Part shown: positions 1 through 8,790 of the stretch, one piece after another | Position numbering within the stretch: the first letter of the stretch is position 1 | Layout of the letters: each line of letters begins with the position of its first letter | Source of the DNA: Actinomycetota bacterium | GTDB taxonomy: Bacteria > Actinomycetota > Geothermincolia > Geothermincolales > RBG-13-55-18 | Direction of reading: 5' to 3' | Assembly: GCA_014360655.1 (NCBI GenBank) | Contig: JACIXC010000007.1 | Coordinates: 62,001 to 126,000 of the forward strand | DNA length: 64,000 nucleotides | The notes under the pieces: model-generated | What the model was told of the DNA's origin: nothing | Seen by the model: the letters and a program-made list of their open reading frames with translations, nothing else | Databases searched by the model: none | Translations under genes and position numbers: made by a program

Positions 1-591
1 GCCTATGCGCGAACCGTAATAGAAGAAGGCCGCGGCGGTGATGAGGGAGACACCCGCCGCAAGGCCGTCCAGCCCGTCGATGAGGTTGATGATGTTGGTT
101 AACGCCACGACCCACAACACGGTGAGCAGGATGGAGAGGACGGGGCTCCCCGTGAGGTCGATGACGTTGCCGCGGGGAAGGGCCAGGGTGGTTATCTCCA
201 CGCCGAAGGAGATGAGGACCAAAGCGGCCATCACCTGCCCGGCCAGCTTCATCCACGGGGAGAGGTGCCGCATGTCGTCCACGGCGCCCAGCACGGCCAC
301 GAAGGTGGCGGCGACGATGATTCCCAGAAGCTGGTAGGAGGAGAGGGCCTCGCTCATGCCCCTCGGTCCGGCAAGGGATGGGGCGGCCACCACCAGGACC
401 TTCACCGCGAGGACGGAGACGATCACCGACAGGAGTATGGCAAGACCTCCCAGCGAGGGGGTGGGGTTTTCGTGCACCTTGCGGTCATGGGGCATGTCCA
501 CGGCGTCCACCCATACCGCCAGGCGGCGGGCGGCGGGGGTTAGAAAGAGGACCAGCACCAGGGACACCGCGAAGGAAATGGCGTATATCAA
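1..591 (-). CDS. Polyprenyl-phosphate GlcNAc-1-phosphate transferase (MraY/WecA family), partial
   Basis: Integral-membrane family 4 sugar-phosphate transferase that loads a UDP-sugar phosphate onto undecaprenyl phosphate to start cell-envelope glycan synthesis. The first 197 residues are in the window; the rest runs off the left edge. Visible are a hydrophobic N-terminus, the acidic GAVDDM motif and the family signature [10 protein letters not shown] near the edge. The start is read as TTG at 589-591, preceded by GGGAGGAC; it overlaps the TGA stop of the upstream deaminase (TTGA), which suggests translational coupling. In many Gram-positive genomes this gene lies between the glyA group and the ATP synthase operon. 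Whether the product is WecA, TagO or another MraY relative cannot be decided from this part. Confidence 0.88.
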   Translation of the reverse strand, partial: MIYAISFAVSLVLVLFLTPAARRLAVWVDAVDMPHDRKVHENPTPSLGGLAILLSVIVSVLAVKVLVVAAPSLAGPRGMSEALSSYQLLGIIVAATFVAVLGAVDDMRHLSPWMKLAGQVMAALVLISFGVEITTLALPRGNVIDLTGSPVLSILLTVLWVVALTNIINLIDGLDGLAAGVSLITAAAFFYYGSRIG

Positions 592-1049
592 GGAGAGTCC
601 TCCCGGCCGCGTATGCGCTCCACGAGCATTCCCGCCTCCCTCGCCAGCTCGTCGGCAAGCTCGTCTTCGTACCCTTCCCGGTAACAGACACGCGAGATAC
701 CGGCGTTGATGAGCATCTTGGTGCAGAGGACGCAGGGTTTGTGGGTGCAGTACAGGGTCCCGCCCCGCACCGCCGTCCCGTGCAGCGCCGCCTGGATGAT
801 GGCGTTCTGTTCCGCGTGCAACCCGCGGCACAGTTCGTGCCGCTCGCCCGGGGCCACGCCGCGGTCCTCCCTGAGGCAACCAACCTCCTCGCAGTGGGGA
901 AGGCCGGCGGGGGCCCCGTTGTAACCGGAGGAGACGATGCGTTTCTCGACCACGATTATGCAACCCACGTGCCGCCGCAGGCAGGTGGAGCGCGTGGACA
1001 CCTGCCCGGCTATGGACATGAAATACTCTTCCCAACTGGGCCTGCCCAT
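588..1049 (-). CDS. Deoxycytidylate (dCMP) deaminase
   Basis: Zinc-dependent cytidine/deoxycytidylate deaminase converting dCMP to dUMP for thymidylate synthesis. The zinc and catalytic signature is complete: LHAEQNAI (ligand His, proton-shuttle Glu) and KPCVLC (two Cys ligands). The reading frame opens upstream inside glyA, but the ATG at 1047-1049 (protein begins [10 protein letters not shown]) has GAGGAG at good spacing and gives about 153 residues, usual for the family. It sits 34 bp downstream of glyA and overlaps the next gene by 4 nt. A ComE-type dCMP deaminase is the best reading. Confidence 0.92.
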   Translation of the reverse strand: MGRPSWEEYFMSIAGQVSTRSTCLRRHVGCIIVVEKRIVSSGYNGAPAGLPHCEEVGCLREDRGVAPGERHELCRGLHAEQNAIIQAALHGTAVRGGTLYCTHKPCVLCTKMLINAGISRVCYREGYEDELADELAREAGMLVERIRGREDSP

Positions 1050-1083
1050 GGAGAACTCCTCGCCGCTCCTCCCGCCGTGAGCC

Positions 1084-2334
1084 TCAGAGGTGCTCATAGA
1101 GAGGGAAACCCGCCAGCAGCTCGTCAACCCTGCCGCGCACGCGGCGCAGCACGTCCTGCGAGCCCATGTTGTCGATGACCGTGGCGATGAGCCCCGCTAT
1201 CTCCACCATCTCCGGCTCCCGCATGCCCCGGGTGGTGACGGCGGGGGTGCCCAGCCGTATGCCGCTGGTGACCGCGGGCGGCTTGTCGTCGAAGGGCACG
1301 TTGTTCTTGTTAACGGTTATCCGCACCGCGTCCAGGGCTTCCTCCACCTCCCTGCCCGTGAGACCACGGGGCCGCAGGTCCACCAGGAGCAGGTGTGTGT
1401 CCGTGCCCCCGGAAACGACGCGCAGGCCGTGCTCCATGAGGGCTTCGGCCAGCGCCCTGGCGTTGCTCACCACCTGCCTCTGGTAGGCCGCGAACTCCGG
1501 CTGCGCGGCCTCCTCGAGCGCCACTGCCTTGGCCGCGATGATGTGCATGAGGGGGCCGCCCTGCACCCCGGGGAAGACGGCATGGTCGAGGTCCTGCGCG
1601 TATTCGGCGCGGCACAGTATCATCCCACCCCGCGGACCGCGCAGCGTCTTATGGGTGGTGGTGGTCACGAACTCCGCGTGGGGTACCGGGTCGCTGTGTA
1701 TCCTGGCCGCCACCAGGCCGGCGAAATGGGCCATGTCCACCATGAGAAGCGCCCCCACCTCGTCGGCGATCTCCCGGAAGGCGCGGAAATCGATGTCGCG
1801 CGGATAGGCGCTGGCCCCGGCGATGATGAGGCGGGGACGGCATTTCCTGGCGATCTCCGCTATCTCCCCGTAATCGAGCCTCTCCGTGTCCCGGTTCACG
1901 CCGTAGAAATGAGCCCGGTAGAGCGCGCCGCTGATGTTGGCATGGGTGCCGTGGGTCAGGTGACCCCCCGCCGCCTTGTCCATGCCCAGGATGACGTCGC
2001 CGGGTTTGAGGACGCAGAAGTAGACGGCGAGGTTTGCCTGGGCCCCCGCGTGCGGCTGCACGTTGGCGTGCTCGGCCCCGAAGAGCCGCTTGGCGCGCTC
2101 GATGGCCAGGGTCTCCACCACGTCCACGTGCTCGCAGCCCCCGTACCATCTCCTTCCCGGATACCCTTCCGCGTACTTGTTGGTGAGGATGCTCCCCGCC
2201 GCCGCCAGCACCGCGCGGGAGGCGAAGTTCTCCGAGGCGATGAGCTCGATCTTGCGGCGCTCCCGCTCCAGCTCCGCGCGGATGGCGTCCGCCGTCTCGG
2301 GGTCCACCCTGGCTATCTCGTCAAGCTCGCCCAC
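1084..2334 (-). CDS. glyA: Serine hydroxymethyltransferase
   Basis: PLP enzyme of fold type I that interconverts serine plus tetrahydrofolate with glycine plus 5,10-methylene-THF, supplying one-carbon units. The 416 residues match the usual length. The PLP-lysine motif [14 protein letters not shown], the IASENF stretch near the N-terminus and the [13 protein letters not shown] substrate loop are all readable. The start overlaps the end of rpiB by 14 bp. The block rpiB-glyA-dCMP deaminase-transferase is tightly packed and probably one transcript. Confidence 0.97.
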   Translation of the reverse strand: MGELDEIARVDPETADAIRAELERERRKIELIASENFASRAVLAAAGSILTNKYAEGYPGRRWYGGCEHVDVVETLAIERAKRLFGAEHANVQPHAGAQANLAVYFCVLKPGDVILGMDKAAGGHLTHGTHANISGALYRAHFYGVNRDTERLDYGEIAEIARKCRPRLIIAGASAYPRDIDFRAFREIADEVGALLMVDMAHFAGLVAARIHSDPVPHAEFVTTTTHKTLRGPRGGMILCRAEYAQDLDHAVFPGVQGGPLMHIIAAKAVALEEAAQPEFAAYQRQVVSNARALAEALMEHGLRVVSGGTDTHLLLVDLRPRGLTGREVEEALDAVRITVNKNNVPFDDKPPAVTSGIRLGTPAVTTRGMREPEMVEIAGLIATVIDNMGSQDVLRRVRGRVDELLAGFPLYEHL

Positions 2335-2788
2335 CCTCTTCTCCTTCCCGGGCTACCTCGATCCCCGCGATCTTCTCCAGCCTCCGGGAATGCCTGCCTC
2401 CCTCGAAGGGGGTCTCCATCCAGGTGCGCACGATCTCCTCCGCCACGCCGGGACCGATAACGCGGGCCCCCAGCGCCAGCACGTTGGCGTCGTTGTGCAA
2501 ACGGCTGTAGCGCGCCGTGTAGAGGTCGTTGCACACGGCGGCCCTGATCCCGGGCACCTTGTTCGCCGCCATGGCCATGCCGATCCCCGTGGCGCAGATG
2601 GCGATGCCCCTCTCCGCCTCGCCTCCGGCCACGCGCCGCGCCACGCCCAGGGCGAAATCGGGGTAGTCGCAGGATTCCTCGGAGGAGGTCCCCTCGTCGA
2701 TGACCTCGTGACCGTCCCGCCTCAGCCATTCCTCCACCCGCAGCTTGAGGGCGTAACCCGCGTGATCGCTTCCCAAGGCTACTTTCAT
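2321..2788 (-). CDS. rpiB: Ribose-5-phosphate isomerase B
   Basis: Interconverts ribose 5-phosphate and ribulose 5-phosphate in the non-oxidative pentose phosphate pathway. The product begins [15 protein letters not shown] (the SDHAG phosphate-binding motif) and carries the catalytic-Cys region [14 protein letters not shown] and the [12 protein letters not shown] segment typical of RpiB/LacAB. The ATG at 2786-2788 follows GGACGGGAAG; the frame stays open further upstream, but that part has no family similarity. About 155 residues, normal for RpiB. It overlaps glyA by 14 bp, a classic Gram-positive arrangement. Confidence 0.95.
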   Translation of the reverse strand: MKVALGSDHAGYALKLRVEEWLRRDGHEVIDEGTSSEESCDYPDFALGVARRVAGGEAERGIAICATGIGMAMAANKVPGIRAAVCNDLYTARYSRLHNDANVLALGARVIGPGVAEEIVRTWMETPFEGGRHSRRLEKIAGIEVAREGEEGGRA

Positions 2789-2937
2789 CTTCCCGTCCTT
2801 GGCTCCCGTGTTCCCGCGGCCGGCTCTCATCCTCCCGACCCAGGCTTTCACATCCCCGCTTCCGGCCCGGTCAAGACCCGGAAGACTCCGGCGTACCCAC
2901 CCCCCGGATCCACTCGCCGCAGGTGCCATGCCGCCGC

Positions 2938-3540
2938 TCAAAGGGGGCGCCCGAAGAGGGCGCGCAAAGCTCCCTGCATGGCCGCATCAAGGTCATCCGC
3001 CACCCCGATATACACCTGCAGCGAACTCCCGATGGGGTCAATTATATCAGAGGCCCGCGAGTGCATATCCGCCAGGTATCCCTCGGGAGAGGTGGAGGCG
3101 CGCAGCGCTTCGAGCACCCGGTCCAGCCTGGCGCGGGCATCGTCCTCGTCGAGCACGGTCTCCTCGCCCAGCCTCTCCACGATCTCCTCCACCCGCGAGG
3201 CAAGGTGGCGCAGGGTGGTTGACCTGCGCAGCGCCGCAGGCTCTATTCTCTCGATGGTGAGGAGATGCTCGCGGGCCATGGCCAGGACCAGGTCCGCTTC
3301 CCGCAACCTGCGCGGCGTGAGCACGGAGGCGCGGTGTCCGCTCAGGTCACGCCCCCAGAGGTCCATGGCCTGGACGGAAGAGGAGGTGGCGGGGTTGCCC
3401 TCCACCGCGGAGGTGCCGGCGGAGGAAGAGTCCACGAAGTCGATGTGCGGGTAATCCCGGCTCAACCTCTGCCGCAAGAGGCTTTCCGCCATGGGGCTGC
3501 GGCAGATGTTTCCCGTGCATACGAAAAGTATCCTTATCAT
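2938..3540 (-). CDS. Low-molecular-weight protein-tyrosine phosphatase
   Basis: Cytoplasmic phosphatase of the LMW-PTP/arsenate reductase fold. The P-loop VCTGNICRSPMAE (C-x5-R-S) is at the N-terminus, and the general-acid DP motif (DIIDPIG) is in its usual C-terminal place. The 200 residues exceed the common 150 because of an insert in the middle third. The neighbours Sua5 and RpiB are the usual actinobacterial/Firmicute context. Targets are unknown; in relatives it dephosphorylates protein-arginine or protein-tyrosine phosphate. Confidence 0.88.
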   Translation of the reverse strand: MIRILFVCTGNICRSPMAESLLRQRLSRDYPHIDFVDSSSAGTSAVEGNPATSSSVQAMDLWGRDLSGHRASVLTPRRLREADLVLAMAREHLLTIERIEPAALRRSTTLRHLASRVEEIVERLGEETVLDEDDARARLDRVLEALRASTSPEGYLADMHSRASDIIDPIGSSLQVYIGVADDLDAAMQGALRALFGRPL

Positions 3541-3667
3541 GAAAGCGTCCTTGCCGTCATCGCCCTTACCGTAACCTCACCGCGAGCGCCGCCGGCGGGT
3601 CCTCCTCGACCTGCCTTCCCGGACAGGGGACCGTGAAGGGGCAGCGTTTTAGCTTCACTTGTTGCCG

Positions 3668-4315
3668 TCACTTGTTTCCGTCACTCTCCGCAAGCGCCGC
3701 CAGCAGGTCCTCCTCGGAGATGTCGCCGCGCCGCAATACCTTTATCCTCCCCTCCCCCACCTCCGCCACCGTTGACGGTTTCCCGGTGCCGGGCCCACCG
3801 CCCTCCACCACCAGGTCCACCCGCTGCAGGAGGGACGCGTCGATCTCCTCCCCCGCCCCCGGCGCCTTGCCTCCCGAGGGATTGGCGCTGGTGACGGCGA
3901 GGGGCCCCACGAGCGAGAGGACCTCCAGCAAGAAGGGGTGGTCCGGGACCCGTATCCCCAGGGTCCGGGAGCCCGGGGCCACCAGATCACGCCAGGGAAG
4001 AGCCACGGCCTCCACCACGACGGTCAGGGCTCCAGGCCAGAAGGATGCGAGCCGCCGCACGCTCTCCCTCTCGCGGGGGACGGCCAGCGCCACGGCTTCC
4101 TCCACGGATGCCGCCATCACCACCAGGGGCTTGGCGGCGTCCCTTCCCTTGGCGGCGTAGACGCGCTTTACGGCGCGCGGCACGTGCACGGAGGCGGCCA
4201 CGCCGTACACGGTATCAGTGGGCACTATCACCACCGCCCCGCCAGACAGGGCCTCCGCGCAGGCCTCCGCCACGGCGGACTCCCTCCCCTCCTCCAGGCG
4301 CAATATCTCGGGCAT
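3668..4315 (-). CDS. L-threonylcarbamoyladenylate synthase (Sua5/YrdC/YwlC)
   Basis: Makes threonylcarbamoyl-AMP from threonine, bicarbonate and ATP, the first step of t6A37 tRNA modification. The motifs VPTDTVYGVAASV, KGRDAAKPLVVM and LAVTSANPSG are the YrdC substrate and ATP-binding signatures. About 215 residues from the ATG at 4313-4315 (MPEILRLEEG); ATGs at 4333 and further upstream are possible, and none has a strong Shine-Dalgarno. No extra C-terminal Sua5 domain is present, so this is the short YwlC-like form. The usual prfA/prmC neighbours are missing here. Confidence 0.92.
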   Translation of the reverse strand: MPEILRLEEGRESAVAEACAEALSGGAVVIVPTDTVYGVAASVHVPRAVKRVYAAKGRDAAKPLVVMAASVEEAVALAVPRERESVRRLASFWPGALTVVVEAVALPWRDLVAPGSRTLGIRVPDHPFLLEVLSLVGPLAVTSANPSGGKAPGAGEEIDASLLQRVDLVVEGGGPGTGKPSTVAEVGEGRIKVLRRGDISEEDLLAALAESDGNK

Positions 4316-4387
4316 AATGTTATTGTAGACCATCGCGAATCGCGGGCCAGCGGGCGGCGCGGCCACGCGGGCGCCCCTTGCGCTTCC

Positions 4388-4415
4388 TAATGTAAGCGGC
4401 AAAGGCTGACGATAA
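4388..4415 (+). promoter_or_regulatory. Possible sigma-28-like promoter
   Basis: TAAT, 16 nt, then GACGATAA. This is close to the FliA/WhiG pattern TAAA-N15-GCCGATAA and lies about 130 bp before the HEAT-repeat gene. Two mismatches and a spacer one base long make it weak on its own; it is listed because better copies occur elsewhere in the window. Confidence 0.3.
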
Positions 4416-4542
4416 ATATCATCCAGAGGGAAGGTCATCAACGGGAACGGCCCGCGACCACGCCGGAAGAGACGACCGCGAGCTACATCAGGGCGAGGAC
4501 GGGCGACCGGGCGTGAAATCCGGCTACAGGAACGGAAGGGTC

Positions 4543-7125
4543 ATGGCGGAGGAGGAGAGGACCGACCGGCCGGGGGCCCCCACCGGGGGAGAGGCGGGAG
4601 AGGAGCTGGCCCGCAGGGCGGTGGAACTGCTCATCGCCCTCAACGCCGCCATGACCAACATCCACATGTACCCTCCCACCAGCGACATGATCGCGGCCTC
4701 CGTTGATAACGCCTACTCCCGCATGGAACCCCTGCTGGCGGAGACGGGGAAACTCACCCTGGGCGAGGCCGACAACCTCCTCCTGGTGAACGGGGAACGC
4801 CTGCACGACCGTGACCAGGCACGCCCTCCCGTCCTTTCCTTCCTGGACAGCCTGCGCCGCCGCGACGTATACAGCATGACCTTCAGCAGCGGCATGGGGC
4901 GGGAGGAGTTCCTCTCCTTCCTCTACGTCATGGCCAGGGACCCCGAGGACCTGCGCCAGCACGGCGGGCTCGCGGAGGAGGTGCAGCGCGCCGGTTGTTC
5001 CCATATCCTGGTAAACGAGCGGCGTTTCGTTTCCGTCACCGACGAGGAGGTCGTGACCGCGGAAGGCGCGGCGAAGGAGGAGGCCCGCTTCCGCGAGGAG
5101 GAGCTTCTCCGGCTGGAGGAAAAACTCAAGGACGAGCGTTTCGTCAACTTCCTCCTCGGCATCCAGGAGCGCGGCGAAACGGGGGAGGACACCATACGGG
5201 ACATCATCTCCAATCCGCCCCGCTTCGGGCTGCTGCTGAGGCAGGCGGTGCGGGAGATCGTGGTGGGCCAGGAAGACCCCGAGGCCGCGCTGCAGGCCGT
5301 ATGCGGCGCACTGGAAAGAAGCGCCCTGCTCGTCAGGGAGCTGCCGGACGAGGAACTGCGGCACATGGACGAGGAGGAGATCGCCAGGGCCGCCGCCTTC
5401 CTGGAGCCCTCCGAGCTCAAGGGTTTCCTCCTGCTCGCAAAGCCGCAGGCCCTGGAGGAACTCGACCTGCGCAGGAAGATACTGGAAGGGCTGCGCGAGA
5501 ACAAGACCCTGGACCTGCTGGAGAGCGTGATACGGGAGCACGAGTACCTGGAACGCCTCTCGGCGGACGGCGAGTCCCCGCTCGACCCGGGGCAGGAGCT
5601 GCGCATGCACGACCTCTCGACCCTCATCGACGAGATCTACCAGTCCTCGGTGGGCAAGCCCTGGGAGTCCAGGGTGAGCGACCGCATCTTCCAGGCGGAC
5701 ATGTGGAAGAAGATCGTCAACGGCAAGGGCGAGAGGGGGAGTGCGGGTGACAGCACCCTCGTCTACCAGATCAGCAGCATGCTGGTGCAGGAGGGACTCA
5801 CCCTGGACATAGACGAGTTATCCCGCAGCCTGACCATCGACGAGAACATCCCCCGACTGCTGCAGAAACTGTACAGGGCCAGGCGCCCCGAAACGGTGAT
5901 CAAGGTGCTGGAGAGCCTCCTGGACAACCTTGATGACATGAGTCCCGAGATCCGCCTGAAGACGGCGGAGACCCTGCGCAACATACCAGACGCCCTGGAA
6001 CTGGGCCGCCGCCTGCAGGAATTCCCCATCGCCTACGAGATGAAGGACCGCCTGCTGGACAGGTTGGAGAGGGAGCGCGAGCTCACCGAGATATACACCA
6101 CCCTGGCCGGATGCCTGGTCAGCCTGGCGCAGACCTTCATCCTCTCGCAGGAATACACGGCCGCCCTGGACATCATCGACACCTTCTGGCGCCACCACGG
6201 GGCGGACGAGAGCCGCAAGCCCGAGCAGAGAAAGGTCGCCCTGGAGGCAGTGGCAACCGTGGCCAGCCCCACGGTCCTGGACACCCTGGCCGACGTCCTG
6301 CGCGAGGGAGACATCCAGACCATCACCGAGGTGGCGGAGCTGCTCATCAAGTTCGAGGACAAGTCGGTGCAACCCCTCATCCGGGTGCTCAAGGACAGCG
6401 AGGACCTGCTGGTGAGACGGGTGACCTTCGAGGCCCTGGAAAACATCGGTAAGGATGCCATCCTCGCCCTCATCAACGACCTCGAAAAATACAACCCCTG
6501 GCACATGTACCGCAACATCGTCTCCATCCTCGCGGAGATCGGCAACCGCTCCATCATCCAGTCCCTGGCGCGCTTCATCAGGCACCAGAACCCGGAGGTG
6601 CGGCGGGAGACCATCAAGGCCGTCTCCCGCATCCGCACCCCGGAGACCGTTTCTCTCCTGGTAGAGGCCTTGAACGACCGGGACGAGCAGGTGCAGAAGG
6701 AGGCCTGCCTGGGGTTGGGGCGCATGCGCGACGTCTCCACCGTTCCCGTCCTGGTGGACGTGGTCAAGCCCCCGCGCAGCTTTCACCGGGAAAAGCACCG
6801 CAGCAACGGGGTGAAGGCGGCCGCGCTGTGGGCACTAGGCGAGATCGGGGACTATTCCGCCGTCCCTTACTGCAGGGAGCTGCTGCGCAGGGGTTCGCGC
6901 AGTCCCTTCCGCCTGGGGAGGAAAGACGCGCTGAGGGCCGCCGCCGCGCGCGCCCTCGGCTCCATCGGAAGCGAGGAATGCCGCTCCCTCCTCACGCAGT
7001 TCGCGAACGACCGCAGCGAGGAGGTGAGGGATGCGGTGGCGGAGGCGCTGCGCCGCATACAGCGCCGCAGGGCTGCCGCGCAGCAGGCCGCGCCCGACAC
7101 GGAGGAGGGGGAACGGGCGCAGTAG
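4543..7125 (+). CDS. HEAT-repeat protein with HD-GYP-associated-like N-terminus
   Basis: About 860 residues, predicted cytoplasmic. The N-terminal 170 residues (IHMYPPTSDMI, then LLLVNGERL) resemble a segment I associate with bacterial HD-GYP-type proteins, but no HD-GYP catalytic motif follows. The middle is helical and charged. From roughly residue 560 to the end there is a run of HEAT/PBS-lyase-type repeats with recurring EVRRETIKAV-like and EVRDAVAEAL-like helices, a protein-binding scaffold. ATG 4543 has GGAAGGGTC before it; GTG 4513 is an alternative. It stands alone between divergent and convergent neighbours. I infer a signalling or assembly scaffold; the partner is unknown. Confidence 0.8.
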   Translation: MAEEERTDRPGAPTGGEAGEELARRAVELLIALNAAMTNIHMYPPTSDMIAASVDNAYSRMEPLLAETGKLTLGEADNLLLVNGERLHDRDQARPPVLSFLDSLRRRDVYSMTFSSGMGREEFLSFLYVMARDPEDLRQHGGLAEEVQRAGCSHILVNERRFVSVTDEEVVTAEGAAKEEARFREEELLRLEEKLKDERFVNFLLGIQERGETGEDTIRDIISNPPRFGLLLRQAVREIVVGQEDPEAALQAVCGALERSALLVRELPDEELRHMDEEEIARAAAFLEPSELKGFLLLAKPQALEELDLRRKILEGLRENKTLDLLESVIREHEYLERLSADGESPLDPGQELRMHDLSTLIDEIYQSSVGKPWESRVSDRIFQADMWKKIVNGKGERGSAGDSTLVYQISSMLVQEGLTLDIDELSRSLTIDENIPRLLQKLYRARRPETVIKVLESLLDNLDDMSPEIRLKTAETLRNIPDALELGRRLQEFPIAYEMKDRLLDRLERERELTEIYTTLAGCLVSLAQTFILSQEYTAALDIIDTFWRHHGADESRKPEQRKVALEAVATVASPTVLDTLADVLREGDIQTITEVAELLIKFEDKSVQPLIRVLKDSEDLLVRRVTFEALENIGKDAILALINDLEKYNPWHMYRNIVSILAEIGNRSIIQSLARFIRHQNPEVRRETIKAVSRIRTPETVSLLVEALNDRDEQVQKEACLGLGRMRDVSTVPVLVDVVKPPRSFHREKHRSNGVKAAALWALGEIGDYSAVPYCRELLRRGSRSPFRLGRKDALRAAAARALGSIGSEECRSLLTQFANDRSEEVRDAVAEALRRIQRRRAAAQQAAPDTEEGERAQ

Positions 7126-7203
7126 GAAACGCAGCAGGAAAAGGCGTGGAGTCCCTGAAGGAGCCCTCGCGATGGACCGCGGCGCTTGCAGCACCGCCCG
7201 GGT

Positions 7204-8502
7204 TCACGCGTCGCCGCACCGGGGGATCCCCCACGGGCTCCTCGTCACCCGCATACCCGTGTGCAGCCAGCCGTTCCTCCAGCTGCGGAAGGTGGTTTCC
7301 AGGTCGTTCCAGTAGCCGGGTGTCACGGCAGGGCCCCTGAGCGCCAGCTCCCCCTCCTCCCCCCTCCCCGCGGGGGCGCCGTCCCCGCGCACGCAGCGCA
7401 CGCGGTTGGGCGGCAGCGGCACGCAGGGGAGGGCCATGCGGCGGCGCCCGGCAAGGGAGACGCGCAGCCCCGCGATGGTGGCGTTCTCCCCGGCCGCGAA
7501 GGTCTCCACAAGCCAGTATGTGCGGCCCGCCGGTATCCGCCCTCCCGGGCGACCGCAGGGGCCCCCCTCCTCATCCCCCAGCAGCCCCGCGCTCAACCAC
7601 AATGCGGGCAGGCGGCGCCCTTCCCGCCGCGCGCACGCGTCCGCCAGCCCTTGAAGGTCGCGGGGATGCCCCGCCACCGCCGCGGGCCCTTCCTCCTCCA
7701 CCATCCCCCGCAGCAGCTCCTCCTCGCAAGAAGGGGGGAAGCGCAGGCTCATCCCCGCGGCCAGCGCCCATACCGCGGCGGCGAAAAGGGAGGGCTTCGT
7801 GAGGGGGCTGCACACCAGGCAGGCGCCCCCCGCCCGCGCGGGCAGGAGCGGGGCAAGAAGGCGCGCCGGCGACATCAGGCCCCGGTTGGTCACCATGACC
7901 GCCCTCGTCGTCCCGCCCCCATCCCTCACCCCGCAGAGCAGCACCACGTTGCTGGGCTTGAGGGTGTAGGGCAGGAAGAAGCCGCTCGCCCCCGCCATGT
8001 ACCCGTAAAGCGAGGGCTCATCACCTGCGCCCCGCGCCTCCCCGTCCAGCGTCACGAGGCGCGCCCTCTCGTTCAACGCCTCCCGCAGGCGGGGGAGACC
8101 GTCCAGCAGTTGCGCACGGACGAGCGCGACCCTGACGTCGCAGCCGCGAACGAGGCACGCCAGCTCCCCGTCGTCCGCCGCTCCCAGCGCCGGGACCACC
8201 ACGCCGCCCGCCTTTATCACCGCCGCCGCGATCAGCAACCCCTCGCCCGCGTCCGGGGTCGCGACAAGCACCCGTTCCCCCTTCACCAGGTCCACGCGCT
8301 CGATCAACGCCTCGGCCGCCAGGTTGGTGAAGCGGAGGGCGCCTTCATGGGTGACCGTCCCTCCTGGAAAATAATTACATGCAGCCGGGGAGGCGACCCT
8401 CATGGCCTCCGCGCCGTAGACGCGGGCGAGGTTCTCGAAGAGGTTGGCCATGGTGGCGTTCCTGCTCGACGCCCACGCGACCCGTTTCAGAAATCCCTTC
8501 AT
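7204..8502 (-). CDS. Adenylate-forming-enzyme-like protein, C-terminal domain absent
   Basis: About 432 residues with the layout of the large N-terminal domain of AMP-dependent acyl-CoA synthetases: an early GERVLVATPDAGEGLLIAAAV region, a core near GGTTRAVMVTNRG, and GELALRGPAVTPGYWND followed by NGWLHTG. The P-loop-like A3 motif (normally SGTTGxPKG) is degenerate, the Asp that should follow HTG is Met, and the protein stops some 14 residues later, so the swinging C-terminal domain with the catalytic Lys is missing. It is either a decayed gene or a non-catalytic relative. ATG 8502 follows GGAGCGAAGG. Codon use and GC look like the neighbours. Confidence 0.65.
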   Translation of the reverse strand: MKGFLKRVAWASSRNATMANLFENLARVYGAEAMRVASPAACNYFPGGTVTHEGALRFTNLAAEALIERVDLVKGERVLVATPDAGEGLLIAAAVIKAGGVVVPALGAADDGELACLVRGCDVRVALVRAQLLDGLPRLREALNERARLVTLDGEARGAGDEPSLYGYMAGASGFFLPYTLKPSNVVLLCGVRDGGGTTRAVMVTNRGLMSPARLLAPLLPARAGGACLVCSPLTKPSLFAAAVWALAAGMSLRFPPSCEEELLRGMVEEEGPAAVAGHPRDLQGLADACARREGRRLPALWLSAGLLGDEEGGPCGRPGGRIPAGRTYWLVETFAAGENATIAGLRVSLAGRRRMALPCVPLPPNRVRCVRGDGAPAGRGEEGELALRGPAVTPGYWNDLETTFRSWRNGWLHTGMRVTRSPWGIPRCGDA

Positions 8503-8626
8503 CCTTCGCTCCGGCCTCAAGCCGCCGGCGGGGGCGCCCGCGGCACGTCACGCACTATGATACCATCCGGGGATCACGCATTCCTGTTTCCGCCACGTAA
8601 ACATGAGGCAGCGGCCGTGCAGTAGC

Positions 8627-8717
8627 CCCGCATGTCTTCCCTGCGGGGTCATTGCGGGACCACGGGCGGAAGGCCCGCATGTCTTCCCCGCGGGATCGTT
8701 GCGGGACCACGGGCGGC
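8627..8717. repeat. 47-bp tandem repeat, two copies
   Basis: Two near-identical 47-bp units, beginning at 8627 and 8674, each containing CCCGCATGTCTTCC and TTGCGGGACCACGGGCGG-like cores (first copy CATTGCGGGACC, second CGTTGCGGGACC). They lie in the leader of the CoA transferase gene. Each unit holds GC-rich inverted segments and can fold as a hairpin. Confidence 0.75.
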
Positions 8718-8790
8718 ATGTGGTATCCTGTTCCCGTCCGGCAGTGAGGCATAACACGGTAGTCCGAGCGGGGGGAAGGAGGTCGCGGAG

